From positions 181,858 to 245,857 of the forward strand of contig NZ_MBUA01000012.1 of NCBI RefSeq assembly GCF_014332695.1: a stretch of 64,000 nucleotides of DNA, read 5' to 3'. Position 1 is the first letter of the stretch; every line of letters starts with the position of its first letter. This DNA is from Flavihumibacter stibioxidans (GTDB lineage Bacteria > Bacteroidota > Bacteroidia > Chitinophagales > Chitinophagaceae). This document shows, in pieces, positions 19,901 through 28,797 of this stretch. Made by a program: the position numbers and the translations under genes. The notes below the pieces were generated by a model. It saw nothing but the letters and a program-made list of their open reading frames with translations, ran no database searches and was not told the origin of the DNA.

Positions 19901-20279
19901 CAACCGCCTCAAAGACGCTGAACCGGTAGGCCGCTGGACCAAGCCAAGCTGCGTGGTAATGAGTGAAAGCAATTACAGCGACGCATTTATTTTTCCCTAT
20001 ATCTACAAGCAGAACGGAGTAGGCAAACTGATTGGCATGCCGGTTCCGGGTACAGGTACGGCGGTGTGGTGGGAACAGCAGATCGATCCCACCATCGTGT
20101 TTGGCATTCCGATGATTGCCACCATCGGCAAGGAAAACCGCCCCACGGAGAACCTGCAGCTGGAGCCTGACATCCGTGTTCCCCTTTCCTATGAGGATTT
20201 CCTGAATGGCAAGGACCCACAGATCGAAACCGCTGTGAAGGAAATGCTGAAGACGATCGGCGAGAAAAAAGGATTTTAG
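16992..20279 (+). CDS. Tricorn-like S41 protease
   Basis: 1095 residues with a signal peptide ending SQALAQ. The first about 550 residues are WD40/TolB-like beta-propeller repeats (PAISPDGKTIAFGYKGDIYR, PVWSRDGKTIAFAS, KFSPDGKEIAYVAE). A charged Lys/Glu linker follows near 560-600, then a second propeller part, a tricorn C1 domain, a PDZ domain (about 790-860, GPLDKSSSKIKTGVIIEKI) and an S41 catalytic core with the nucleophile Ser in SESNYSDAFIF. It probably degrades peptides in the periplasm. It is a single-copy housekeeping-type gene in Bacteroidota, probably unrelated to the sugar locus. The secreted protein gene follows 59 bp downstream. Confidence 0.93.
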   Translation: MKLLFTTLLLAGSISQALAQDNPLWMRYPAISPDGKTIAFGYKGDIYRVDAGGGIAVPLTIHEAHDMMPVWSRDGKTIAFASDRHGNFDVFSMPATGGTPTRLTHHSAPDFPYDFSPDNQQVIFGSARNIPEKNIRFYSPRLFMNLYSVSVEGGRNILISSAGMENAHYNSKGTQIVFQDRKGYEDAWRKHHNSSVTRDIWVMETASNSFRKISGYEGEDREPVFSHDDEFVYYLSEKNGAQNIFKAPVRNRMAEQQLTTLARHPVRHLSISRDNTLCFTYDGEVYTLKEGGQPQKLNVQIFNDGRAGVTKNVSINGNVTQFELSPNGKEIAFVTRGEIFVTSVEGTQTKRITNTPQQERMVQWSPDGRSLLYAAERNDNWDIYRATISRKEEPYFYASTVITEEPLIATKEEEYQPKFSPDGKEIAYVAERNVLKVYNTSSKQTRTVLPAGRNYSYADGDWDFNWSPDGKWIISDDADGNMFSGNMAMIKADGSNGIMHPLKSGFGQGNLKWAMDGKVITWTSAREGRKSLALQGSREVDIYAGFLDQELFDKFKLSKEEYSLLKEKEDKEKAEKEKETKISVNDAGKNGKKTNTPSATASATPEWKPLTEDLENRVARLTINSSSIADFAVNNDGSKIYYLASFEKGYDLWVTEPRTRETKILAKLGGTPSGIRLSKDGKSIFVTNRGSLVKVDEAGKVSPIAINGEMVLNAEKEREYIYDHAWRQVQKKFYDPNIHGIDWKGLKADYARFLPHISNNYDYQELLSELLGELNASHTGGRYSPQMQNPDATAALGLLYDEAITGNGLKITEVIAGGPLDKSSSKIKTGVIIEKIDGEAITEKNDWSVFLNRKEGKNTLLSLLDPVTGKRWEETVKPISFQEESGLMYKRWVKKMDEMVNKLSGGKVGYVHVQGMNDGSFRSTYDAVMGKNYDKEALIVDTRFNGGGWLHDDLYQFLSGKRYLDFAPQGNRLKDAEPVGRWTKPSCVVMSESNYSDAFIFPYIYKQNGVGKLIGMPVPGTGTAVWWEQQIDPTIVFGIPMIATIGKENRPTENLQLEPDIRVPLSYEDFLNGKDPQIETAVKEMLKTIGEKKGF

Positions 20280-20338
20280 CTTTCCTTTTATACTACTTAC
20301 GGCCGGTACACGTTAGCTTAGCGTTGAAACCAATACAA

Positions 20339-21388
20339 ATGAATAAACGCAGTGGCTCTCAGTTGTTCCGGCCTTTTCTATTGCTCTCTTTTTTATTTTC
20401 CACGCTTTTTGCGGGTGCCCAAACCATTACCGGTGTCTGGCGCGGCAAGATCAAAGGCAGCCAGGCTGAAGTAAAGATCGTGAAGTCGGGTGATGAACTG
20501 GTGGGAGTAGCCTATTATTACCAGAACAAAACCAGGTACAAAAGATACAGCATCAAAGGACATTTTGACCCGGAAACAAATTCGGTGATCTGGTGGGATG
20601 AAATGCTGCTGGAAGAGCAAGGCAAACGCGGGCCATTGCAGATCGGCTCTGACCCTTCGGCACAAATGATGGTAGCTGACTTTAACTGTCCGGGCGCCGA
20701 CGAAATGTACCTCGACGGCACCAGTACCGAACGCGATAACAAAGCCCGCAGCAACGGTACCGTACACCTGGAGAAAATGGCAAACCCGGTGTTCCGCGAT
20801 GAATGGGACTTTATCATTGACAATTATTTCGTAGGTGCCAATGATCCGCAGCTGATCGACAGCATCAGCCAGTTCGGCATCACGGCAAAGATCCCGGTTG
20901 AAAAGCCACTGGAATCCGCTTCCGTTGGCGGACCTTCAGAAACTGTTTCACCCCCTGTGGTAACTGCCACGCTCCCGCCACCCGCAGCATCCCGGCCAGC
21001 AGCTCCGGCACCTGATATCATTGCCAGGAAATTCACCAGCCGCAAAAACGTTTTGCAGACAGTGATCCCTATCACTGCAAAAACCATCGAACTGCGGTTT
21101 TACGACAATGCTCAGGTGGATGGTGATTCCATCGCTCTGTTCCTGAACGGTCAGCTCCTGTTTAAAAATATTCGCCTCACCGACCAACCTTATACGGTTA
21201 CCCTGAATGCAGCCGACCTGGCAGCAGACAACGAACTGGTAATGGTGGCGGAAAACCTCGGAAGCATACCACCCAATACTTCCTACATGGTGGCCATTGT
21301 TGGAAACAAACGGTATGAAGCCCGCCTCTTTGCCAATGAGCAAAGCAGCGCCATGATCCGAATTGTGGATCCCAAAAAAGTTGAGTAA
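20339..21388 (+). CDS. Secreted protein of unknown function
   Basis: 349 residues from the ATG at 20339; a TTG five codons earlier is in frame, but only the ATG gives a normal signal peptide (ending FAGAQ). Residues 30-145 form a beta-rich lipocalin-like region (ITGVWRGKIKGSQAEVKIV). A Pro/Ala-rich linker (about 200-230) follows, and then a C-terminal beta domain (VDGDSIALFLNGQLLFKNI) like those of carbohydrate-binding or secretion-associated modules. I do not recognise a named family. It ends at the palindrome shared with leuS. Confidence 0.7.
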   Translation: MNKRSGSQLFRPFLLLSFLFSTLFAGAQTITGVWRGKIKGSQAEVKIVKSGDELVGVAYYYQNKTRYKRYSIKGHFDPETNSVIWWDEMLLEEQGKRGPLQIGSDPSAQMMVADFNCPGADEMYLDGTSTERDNKARSNGTVHLEKMANPVFRDEWDFIIDNYFVGANDPQLIDSISQFGITAKIPVEKPLESASVGGPSETVSPPVVTATLPPPAASRPAAPAPDIIARKFTSRKNVLQTVIPITAKTIELRFYDNAQVDGDSIALFLNGQLLFKNIRLTDQPYTVTLNAADLAADNELVMVAENLGSIPPNTSYMVAIVGNKRYEARLFANEQSSAMIRIVDPKKVE

Positions 21389-21430
21389 AATAATTTACCC
21401 GACGGGTGCCACCCGACGGGTAAATTATTT
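21388..21430. terminator. Bidirectional hairpin with ACCCGWCGGGT words
   Basis: Arms of 14 bp (AAATAATTTACCCG) enclose an A:A mismatch, a further 5-bp stem and a GCC loop. It sits between the convergent secreted-protein gene and leuS. The inner part, ACCCGACGGGT-GCC-ACCCGACGGGT, is nearly the same as the hairpin at 32780-32810. Confidence 0.7.
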
Positions 21431-21458
21431 ACAGACCGGTTCAGCAGGGAAAACGCGA

Positions 21459-24236
21459 TCAGATGACCACATTGATCATCTTGTTTTTAACGTAGATCAC
21501 TTTTTTGGGCGATTTACCTTCCAGCCATTTTACCACCGCGGGATCGGCCATAATGATTGCTTCCACCTGTTGCTGGTCGGCATCCAGTGTGATGGTTATT
21601 TCTGTGCGGGTCTTACCATTGATAGCTACCGGGTAGGCTTTGGATGATTCCCGTACATATTGTTCTTCAAATTTTGGAAAACCTGCATCCAGCACGCTGC
21701 CTTCGTTACCAATCTGTTGCCACAACTCCTCGCAGAGATGGGGGGCATAGGGCGTCAGCAACACAAGCAACTGTTCCAGCACTGATTTCTTGCGGCATTT
21801 CAGGTCGTGCAATTCATTTACACAGATCATAAAGGAACTCACCGCCGTATTGAATGAAAACCGTTCGGTGTCTTCTTCAATTTTACGAATGGTCTTGTGC
21901 AGCACTTTCAGTTCGGCTGCAGTGGGAGTTTCATTGGTAACCAACAACCCTTTTTCCTCATCTGCGAAGAGCCTCCACAGTTTTTTCAGGAAGCGGTGAA
22001 CCCCTTCAATTCCCTTGGTATCCCAGGGTTTGCTGATCTCCACCGGTCCGAGGAACATTTCATACATCCTGAAGGTATCGGCACCGAATTTCTCCACAAT
22101 AAGGTCAGGATTCACGGTGTTGAACTTTGATTTGGACATTTTCTCCACCTCACTGCCGCAGATATATTTACCGTCTTCCAGGATGAACTCTGCGTCGGCG
22201 AAATCAGGTTTCCAGGTTTTGAATTCGTTGGTATCCAGTTCGTATCCGTCAACAATATTTACGTCCACATGGAGCTTATCGACCTGTTTGCCCTGGTAGC
22301 TGTCCTCCCGGTCTAGCAATCCTTTTGAAATATAGGTATGTGTTCCATGCAACCTGTACACAAAGCGGCTGCTGCCCTGGATCATTCCCTGGTTCACCAG
22401 CTTTTTATAGGGCTCATCAAAACCGATATGGCCCAGGTCATATAATGCTTTGGTCCACATGCGGCTGTAGAGCAGGTGACCCACGGCATGCTCCGTTCCG
22501 CCAATGTACAGGTCCACCTGTCCCCAGTAATCACTCACTTTACGGTCACAGAAGGACTTATCATTGTGCGGGTCCATATACCGGAGGAAGTACCAGGATG
22601 ACCCTGCATAACCCGGCATGGTATTGGTTTCCAGCTCACGGGCAACCCACTCGGGAATATTGGCAAGCGGGCCCTCACCTTCTGGCCCGGGCCTGTAACT
22701 GTCCACATGCGGCAGTTCCAGCGGCAGGGCTGATTCCTCCAGGGGTACGGCCACACCATCTTTCCACTGAATGGGGAAAGGTTCGCCCCAATAACGCTGA
22801 CGGCTAAACGCCGCGTCCCGCATCCTGAAATTCACCTTCCGGTGACCGATTCCCATGGCTTCAATTTTACCGATCACGATCTCGATGGCATCCCTCATGG
22901 GCACGCCATTCAGAAAGCCGCTGTTTTCCAGCAATGCGTCCTTGGTTGGATTGGCTTCCACCCCATTATACAGGGAACCAATGATATTGGTGATGGGAAT
23001 ATTGAAATGTTCGGCAAACTTATGGTCGCGCTCATCGCCGCAGGGAACAGCCATAATGGCGCCTGTTCCATAACCTGCCAGTACATATTCAGAGATCCAG
23101 ATGGGAATTTCGCGGCCATCAAAAGGGTTAAGTGCATAGGCCCCCGTAAACACGCCGCTAATCTTTTTTTCAGCCATGCGCTCGCGCTCACTACGGCTTT
23201 TTACATAGTCCAGGTATTCATCCACTGCAGCCGCCTGCCCCGAAGATTTCAGGCATTCGACGATATCCAGTTCAGGTGCCACCACCATAAAATCCACCCC
23301 AAAGATCGTATCCGGCCGGGTGGTATATACCCTTAACTTATTAAGAGCCCCCTGTTCACTTTTTACAGCAAAATCAATTTCAGCGCCGAAACTCTTGCCA
23401 ATCCAGTTGGTCTGCATTTCCTTCATCGCATCGCTGAACTCTATGCGCTCCAAACCTTCCAGCAGGCGATCGGCATATTCGGTAATGCGCAGGTACCATT
23501 GGCGAAGCCTTTTCTTTATCACCAGGTGACCACCCCGTTCGCTTACACCATTTACCACCTCATCATTGGCAAGTACGGTTCCAAGTGCTTCGCACCAGTT
23601 CACCTCACCGTATCCGCAATAGGCCAGCCGATAATCCATCAGGATTTCCTGGCGATGTTTCTCAGTAAAGCCCGCCCAGTCGGCGGCGGAGAACCTGAGC
23701 CTTGCATTACCCGGACAATCATGATTTATATTCCCCTCCGTTTCAAAGGCTGCCACCAGCGCAGAAATCGGTTCAGCCTTGCCGTTATGCCGGTTGAAGA
23801 AGGAATTGAATAACTGAAGAAATATCCACTGGGTCCATTTATAGTAACCCGGCTCACAGGTCCGTACTTCGCGGTCCCAGTCAAAACAGAAACCGATATT
23901 ATCGAGCTGCTTGCGAAAATTATTGATATTCTGATCGGTGCTGATGGCAGGATGGACACCATGTTCGATGGCGTATTGCTCCGCCGGCAGGCCGAAAGCA
24001 TCGTAGCCCATGGGGTGAAGTACATTATATCCTTTCAGTCTTTTATAACGGCTGTAAATATCACTGGCGATATAACCCAGGGGATGGCCCACATGCAGTC
24101 CCGCACCACTGGGGTAGGGAAACATATCAAGTACATAACATTTGGGCCTGGTGGAATCGTTGAAAACCTTGTAAGCATTGGTTGTTTTCCACTGCTGCTG
24201 CCATTTCTGTTCTATCTGCCTGAAACTGTACTCCAT
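21459..24236 (-). CDS. leuS: Leucyl-tRNA synthetase
   Basis: 925 residues, the normal length for Bacteroidota LeuRS. It charges tRNA-Leu with leucine. The class I HIGH motif is seen as PYPSGAGLHVGHPLGY near residue 45, and KMSKS is exact near residue 699 (EVEKMSKSKFN). The CP1 editing domain (about 220-420) carries the TTRPDTIFG threonine-rich motif, and AVPCGDERD is the usual second editing segment. The C-terminal anticodon-binding domain ends with the small LeuRS tail (KVIYVKNKMINVVI). Start ATG 24236 is preceded by an AT-rich promoter region shared with ftsX. Confidence 0.98.
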   Translation of the reverse strand: MEYSFRQIEQKWQQQWKTTNAYKVFNDSTRPKCYVLDMFPYPSGAGLHVGHPLGYIASDIYSRYKRLKGYNVLHPMGYDAFGLPAEQYAIEHGVHPAISTDQNINNFRKQLDNIGFCFDWDREVRTCEPGYYKWTQWIFLQLFNSFFNRHNGKAEPISALVAAFETEGNINHDCPGNARLRFSAADWAGFTEKHRQEILMDYRLAYCGYGEVNWCEALGTVLANDEVVNGVSERGGHLVIKKRLRQWYLRITEYADRLLEGLERIEFSDAMKEMQTNWIGKSFGAEIDFAVKSEQGALNKLRVYTTRPDTIFGVDFMVVAPELDIVECLKSSGQAAAVDEYLDYVKSRSERERMAEKKISGVFTGAYALNPFDGREIPIWISEYVLAGYGTGAIMAVPCGDERDHKFAEHFNIPITNIIGSLYNGVEANPTKDALLENSGFLNGVPMRDAIEIVIGKIEAMGIGHRKVNFRMRDAAFSRQRYWGEPFPIQWKDGVAVPLEESALPLELPHVDSYRPGPEGEGPLANIPEWVARELETNTMPGYAGSSWYFLRYMDPHNDKSFCDRKVSDYWGQVDLYIGGTEHAVGHLLYSRMWTKALYDLGHIGFDEPYKKLVNQGMIQGSSRFVYRLHGTHTYISKGLLDREDSYQGKQVDKLHVDVNIVDGYELDTNEFKTWKPDFADAEFILEDGKYICGSEVEKMSKSKFNTVNPDLIVEKFGADTFRMYEMFLGPVEISKPWDTKGIEGVHRFLKKLWRLFADEEKGLLVTNETPTAAELKVLHKTIRKIEEDTERFSFNTAVSSFMICVNELHDLKCRKKSVLEQLLVLLTPYAPHLCEELWQQIGNEGSVLDAGFPKFEEQYVRESSKAYPVAINGKTRTEITITLDADQQQVEAIIMADPAVVKWLEGKSPKKVIYVKNKMINVVI

Positions 24237-24416
24237 TATTCTCTGCTGATTAAATAAATTGAATGAAACCCGACTATTGAAAGCTTCACGGCAAAAAATG
24301 TTCTGGCCTGACTGGATCGGGACTTCCCTGCGGAAAATGTGAAAGTGAACTTAAAAATGGTGTACCCGTTCCCAAACCTGCAATAATACTACCGGTTGCG
24401 ATCGTTTAGTGGGTCA

Positions 24417-24454
24417 CAAAAATACAAACAGAACCGGTAAAACCGCTATTTTTG
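24417..24454. promoter_or_regulatory. Back-to-back -7 elements between leuS and ftsX
   Basis: TATTTTTG at 24447-24454 points toward ftsX. Its mirror image at 24417-24424 points toward leuS. Both match TAnnTTTG exactly. No convincing TTG -33 element is present for either, so these are only probable promoters. Confidence 0.5.
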
Positions 24455-24494
24455 TCACTATTGTCACAGTACTAACCCACTGAAATCTGTAAAC

Positions 24495-25367
24495 ATGACG
24501 CAAATCGGAAAATCATCCGCCAAACGTTCCCAGCCCTCCTATTTCATGTCCATCCTGGGCGTTTCACTGGTGCTTTTCATCCTGGGACTCCTTGGCTGGA
24601 TTGTGATCAACGCCAATAAACTGGGTCAGTATTTCAAGGAAAATGTGGAAGTCAGGGTTTACCTGCGTGAAAACATCACCCCCAAAGACAGCGTGGCCCT
24701 GGTTCAGTATATTGCCAATAAACCCTATGTGAAGGAATATACCTATGTCACCAAGGAAGATGCCCGCAAGAAATTCATCGCTGATGGCAATGATGACTGG
24801 AAGAACATCATGGATGCCAATCCGCTTCCTGCCAGTATTGATTTCAAGCTCCGCAACCAATATGTGCACATCGATTCATTAACAGCCATTGCAGCCGACC
24901 TGGAACAGAATATCGGTGTGAATGATGTACAATATCCCAGGGCGCTCATCGACAACCTTAATAAGAATGTTCAGAAAATAAGCATGATCCTGCTGATTGT
25001 TGCGATCGTACTGTGTATTGTGGTGATCATTCTGATCGACAATACCATACGCCTGGCCATGTTCTCCAACCGTTTCCTGATCAAAACCATGCAGATGGTA
25101 GGGGCTACCAGGGGCTTTATTGCCAAACCCATGGACGTCAGGGCCATCATTAACGGGGCCATCAGCGGGGTGATTGCGCTGGCCGGCATATTTGCACTGA
25201 TCATATTCTCTGAACAGCAATTACCCGAACTGAAAGCCATGCGGGACATCACCTGGCTCGTACTCCTGGGCGCAGGCATCATTTTACTGGGCATTTTGAT
25301 TTCCCTGCTGAGTACGCACAGAAGCGTTGTTAAATACCTGAAGATGAAGCTGGATGACCTTTATTAG
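24495..25367 (+). CDS. ftsX: Cell division protein FtsX
   Basis: 290 residues. It has an N-terminal cytoplasmic tail, TM1 near 20-45, an extracytoplasmic domain (EVRVYLRENITPKDSVALVQ), then three TM helices (about 165-190, 215-235, 255-275), the standard FtsX topology. FtsX partners with the ATPase FtsE to couple septation with peptidoglycan hydrolase activation. It is the first gene of a rightward operon with DUF3098 and uppP, an order common in Bacteroidota. FtsE is not encoded in this window. Confidence 0.95.
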   Translation: MTQIGKSSAKRSQPSYFMSILGVSLVLFILGLLGWIVINANKLGQYFKENVEVRVYLRENITPKDSVALVQYIANKPYVKEYTYVTKEDARKKFIADGNDDWKNIMDANPLPASIDFKLRNQYVHIDSLTAIAADLEQNIGVNDVQYPRALIDNLNKNVQKISMILLIVAIVLCIVVIILIDNTIRLAMFSNRFLIKTMQMVGATRGFIAKPMDVRAIINGAISGVIALAGIFALIIFSEQQLPELKAMRDITWLVLLGAGIILLGILISLLSTHRSVVKYLKMKLDDLY

Positions 25368-25423
25368 GCTGGGCTGAAGGGTGAGAGTTGAAATTGTATA
25401 CATTTGATTTTTAAATTTTTTTC

Positions 25424-25681
25424 ATGTCCAAGAAAGAAGCCAAAACTGTTTCGCATACTTCCGAGAGCCTTTTCGGAAAAGAAAATTATATCTGGATGGT
25501 TGCCGGGGTGGCAGTTATTGCGATTGGGATGTTACTGATGTCTGGAGGCAAGAGCAGCGATGCCGGTGTATTTGACCAGAAGGAGATATACAGCACTACC
25601 AGGATCACCATCGCTCCCCTCTTAATCCTGGCCGGCCTGGCACTGGAAGTGGTAGCCATTTTCAAGAAGCCGAAAGCCTGA
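25424..25681 (+). CDS. DUF3098 small membrane protein
   Basis: 85 residues with two TM segments (YIWMVAGVAVIAIGMLLM and ITIAPLLILAGLALEVVAIF) separated by a short loop with DAGVFDQKEIYSTTRI. This is the DUF3098 family, found in Bacteroidota between ftsX and uppP. Its function is unknown; the constant neighbours suggest a role in envelope growth. It lies 56 bp after ftsX and 10 bp before uppP. Confidence 0.88.
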   Translation: MSKKEAKTVSHTSESLFGKENYIWMVAGVAVIAIGMLLMSGGKSSDAGVFDQKEIYSTTRITIAPLLILAGLALEVVAIFKKPKA

Positions 25682-25691
25682 CCCCAACCAT

Positions 25692-26519
25692 ATGAGCATA
25701 TTCGAAGCCGTCATTATTGCCATCGTGGAGGGCCTGACTGAATTTCTGCCTGTTTCCTCTACCGGGCACATGATTGTGGCAAGTTCATTACTGGGTATCC
25801 ATAAGGAAGAGTTTACCAAACTCTTCGAAGTTGCCATCCAGTTGGGGGCCATCATGGCCGTGGTGGTACTTTACTGGAAAAAATTCATCGATTTCAAAAG
25901 CATGGCCTTTTACATCAAACTGGGCCTTGCGGTTATTCCCGCCCTGCTGCTGGGATTCCTGTTTTCGGACCAGATCGATGCATTACTGGAAAGTCCGCTG
26001 ACCGTTGCCATCACATTGTTGCTGGGTGGTTTCATCCTGCTCTATATTGATCGCGCCTTTCAACACCCTGCTATACACGAAGAAAAAGAGATCAGCTTCA
26101 GCCGGGCCATTATCATTGGGGCCTGGCAGTGCCTGGCCATGATTCCGGGTGTAAGCCGCAGTGCAGCATCCATTATTGGCGGCATGCAGCAAAAACTTTC
26201 CAGGAATGTAGCGGCAGAATTTTCCTTCTTCCTGGCAGTTCCGACCATGGCAGCTGCCACCGGATATTCGCTGGTACTAAAAGACTGGGAGAACGGCACC
26301 GGTGGGCTACAAAAAGGATATGAGCTCCTGCTCAGTTCATCCGAAAATATCACCGCATTTGTGGTAGGTAATATCGTTGCATTTGTGGTGGCCCTGCTGG
26401 CCATCAGGTTCTTTATAGGTTTCCTGCAAAAACATGGATTCCGCTGGTTCGGCTACTACAGGATTGTTGCAGGAATAATTCTGCTTATATTGCTGTGGAC
26501 AGGGGTAATTCATAATTGA
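25692..26519 (+). CDS. uppP: Undecaprenyl-diphosphatase UppP/BacA
   Basis: 275 residues with about eight TM helices. It dephosphorylates undecaprenyl diphosphate to recycle the lipid carrier for cell-wall synthesis and gives intrinsic bacitracin tolerance. The active-site motifs are clear: EGLTEFLPVSSTGH near residue 15 and PGVSRSAASI near residue 150. It is the third gene of the ftsX operon. Confidence 0.97.
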   Translation: MSIFEAVIIAIVEGLTEFLPVSSTGHMIVASSLLGIHKEEFTKLFEVAIQLGAIMAVVVLYWKKFIDFKSMAFYIKLGLAVIPALLLGFLFSDQIDALLESPLTVAITLLLGGFILLYIDRAFQHPAIHEEKEISFSRAIIIGAWQCLAMIPGVSRSAASIIGGMQQKLSRNVAAEFSFFLAVPTMAAATGYSLVLKDWENGTGGLQKGYELLLSSSENITAFVVGNIVAFVVALLAIRFFIGFLQKHGFRWFGYYRIVAGIILLILLWTGVIHN

Positions 26520-26563
26520 GTGGGGTTAATCCACAAACCACGACCTACAAACCATCAACCTGC

Positions 26564-27898
26564 ATGCAGACTGCACCCAAAAAAGTCATCAACGGCTGGG
26601 CCATGTACGACTGGGCGAACAGTGCCTATAACCTGGTCATCACTTCCACCATTTTTCCCGCGTACTATGTTGGCATCACCACCGTCGCCAATGACAGCGG
26701 CACCGATGACCATACAGTAAAATTTTTCGGTCGTGAATTCGTGAATACCGCATTGATGGACTATGCCCTTTCCATTGTCTTTATCATTGTGGCATTCAGT
26801 TCACCGATATTATCCTCCATCGCCGACTACCGCCGCAATAAAAAAGTTTACCTGCGATGGTTCAGCCTGATGGGCTCCGCCGCCTGTGTCGGCTTATTCT
26901 TTTTTACACCGCAGCGTATTGAACTGGGCATCATACTTTTTTCCATTGCAGCGCTGGGCTACTGGGCCAGCCTGGTTTTCTACAATTCCTACCTGCCGGA
27001 TATTGCAGCTCCCGAAGACCAGGACAGGGTCAGCGCGAAAGGTTTTGCACTGGGATATATCGGAAGTGTATTGCTGCAGATCATCTGTTTTATCATCATA
27101 CTTAAACCCGGACTGTTCGGACTGGATGAAACTGATAAAACCATTGGTGCAAGAATATCCTTCCTCCTGGTAGGCATCTGGTGGTTCGGCTTTGCACAGT
27201 TCACCCTGCGCGTGATGCCCCTCAGCAGCCGGCAGGAAAGAAAATCCAAAAAACATGTACTCGTGAACGGGTTTCACGAGCTTCAACTCGTATGGAACCA
27301 GTTGAAAGAGATGAAAGTTCTCCGAAAATTCCTGCTCTCATTTTTCCTGTACAGCATGGGTGTTCAAACCGTGATGCTGGTGGCTGCCGGTTTTGGCAAA
27401 AAGGAGATTTTCCCCCATCCTGATGATGAACCCAAACTGCTGGTCACCATCATCCTGATCCAGCTGGTAGCTGTATTGGGTGCCCTCGGTTTAAGCCGAT
27501 TATCAAAGCGGATCGGAAACCTCTGGGTACTGATCCTTTGTGTATGTATCTGGATCGGGATCTGTATAGCAGGTTATTATGTGCAAACCCAGACAGAGTT
27601 CTATATCCTGGCCTGCTTTGTCGGGCTGGTAATGGGCGGTATCCAGAGCATGAGCCGCAGCACCTATTCAAAACTCTTACCTGAAACCCAGGACACGACC
27701 TCTTTTTTCAGCTTCTATGATGTAACTGAAAAAGTGGCCATTGTAATCGGAATCTTTACCTTCGGATACCTGGAAGAATTAACAGGCAGCATGCGCAATT
27801 CCATCGTGGCGCTCGGAACATTTTTTGTACTGGGATTGCTGGCATTGATCTACACGAAAAAAGTTTACGACAGGCACCATGAAACTCTACACCATTAA
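26564..27898 (+). CDS. MFS transporter, UMF1 family
   Basis: 444 residues from the ATG at 26564 (MQTAPKKVINGWAMYDWANS). An in-frame TTG at 26516 overlaps the uppP stop, but residues before the ATG look noncoding. MYDWANSAY is the hallmark of the UMF1 (Atg22-like) MFS family, and twelve TM helices are visible. The substrate is unknown; Atg22 relatives export amino acids. It follows uppP, a place where Bacteroidota often carry truB and queA. The last 20 bp overlap the next gene, so the two are translationally coupled. Confidence 0.88.
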   Translation: MQTAPKKVINGWAMYDWANSAYNLVITSTIFPAYYVGITTVANDSGTDDHTVKFFGREFVNTALMDYALSIVFIIVAFSSPILSSIADYRRNKKVYLRWFSLMGSAACVGLFFFTPQRIELGIILFSIAALGYWASLVFYNSYLPDIAAPEDQDRVSAKGFALGYIGSVLLQIICFIIILKPGLFGLDETDKTIGARISFLLVGIWWFGFAQFTLRVMPLSSRQERKSKKHVLVNGFHELQLVWNQLKEMKVLRKFLLSFFLYSMGVQTVMLVAAGFGKKEIFPHPDDEPKLLVTIILIQLVAVLGALGLSRLSKRIGNLWVLILCVCIWIGICIAGYYVQTQTEFYILACFVGLVMGGIQSMSRSTYSKLLPETQDTTSFFSFYDVTEKVAIVIGIFTFGYLEELTGSMRNSIVALGTFFVLGLLALIYTKKVYDRHHETLHH

Positions 27899-28769
27899 TA
27901 CCGGAAATTTCAAGCTGGATGGCGGCGCCATGTTCGGCGTGGTTCCCAAATCCATCTGGAATAAACTGAACCCTGCTGACGAGAACAATCTTTGCAGCTG
28001 GTCCATGCGATGCCTGCTGATTGAAGACGGCAAGCGCCTGATACTTATTGACAATGGCATGGGCGATAAGCAGGATGCCAAATTCATGGGACACTATTAC
28101 CTGCATGGAGACGATACACTGGATAAATCACTGGCTGCGCATGGGTTTCACCGCGATGACATCACCGATGTGCTCCTGACCCACCTGCATTTTGACCATT
28201 GCGGCGGCAGCATTATCCGGCAGGGAGACAAACTGGTGCCGGCATTTAAAAACGCTGTTTACTGGAGTAATGAGGGCCACTGGAACTGGGCCGTCCATCC
28301 GAATGACAGGGAAAAAGCTTCCTTCCTGAAAGAAAACATCCTTCCCATAAAGGAAAGCGGACAGTTGCAGTTTATTCCCACACCGCTGCCGGTTAAACTG
28401 CCGGGATCGGACCAGGATGCATTTCATCCCCACCTGCCAACCGCGGTTTTCAGCGATGGTATCAGCCTGAGGTTTGTCAATGGCCACACCCATTCCATGA
28501 TGCTGCCCCAGGTAGAATACAAAGGCCGGACAATTGTTTTCATGGCCGACCTGCTGCCCTCCACCGCACATATTCCCCTGCCTTATGTAATGGCCTATGA
28601 CATGTTCCCGCTGACAACACTTCACGAAAAGAAATCATTTCTCAGTGAAGCACAGCAAAACAATTATATACTTTTCTTTGAACATGACCCCAGAAACGAA
28701 TGCTGTGAACTTGAGCTAACGGAAAAGGGTATCCGCAGTAGTAAAATCCTCCAACTAAACGAACTCTAA
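27879..28769 (+). CDS. Metallo-beta-lactamase-fold hydrolase
   Basis: 296 residues. The HxHxDH zinc motif is THLHFDHCGG, with further metal ligands in NGHTHSMM and FEHDPRN. Overall shape and the N-terminal LYTINTGNFKLDGGAMFGVVP segment resemble the quorum-quenching lactonase and methyl-parathion-hydrolase-like branch of the fold. No signal peptide, so cytoplasmic. The substrate cannot be inferred. It overlaps the MFS gene by 20 bp. Confidence 0.87.
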   Translation: MKLYTINTGNFKLDGGAMFGVVPKSIWNKLNPADENNLCSWSMRCLLIEDGKRLILIDNGMGDKQDAKFMGHYYLHGDDTLDKSLAAHGFHRDDITDVLLTHLHFDHCGGSIIRQGDKLVPAFKNAVYWSNEGHWNWAVHPNDREKASFLKENILPIKESGQLQFIPTPLPVKLPGSDQDAFHPHLPTAVFSDGISLRFVNGHTHSMMLPQVEYKGRTIVFMADLLPSTAHIPLPYVMAYDMFPLTTLHEKKSFLSEAQQNNYILFFEHDPRNECCELELTEKGIRSSKILQLNEL

Positions 28770-28773
28770 CCCC

Positions 28774-28794
28774 CATTCACCATTCACCATTCAC
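28774..28794. repeat. Three tandem CATTCAC heptamers
   Basis: Exact 7-bp repeats between the convergent MBL and DUF3108 genes. The same ATTCACC text recurs in the 14-bp repeats at 50807-50848. Confidence 0.8.
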
Positions 28795-28797
28795 CGT

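Noticed and set aside
24237-24494. tRNA or other structured RNA in the leuS/ftsX gap
   Set aside because: No cloverleaf or T-loop sequence; only promoter-like elements.
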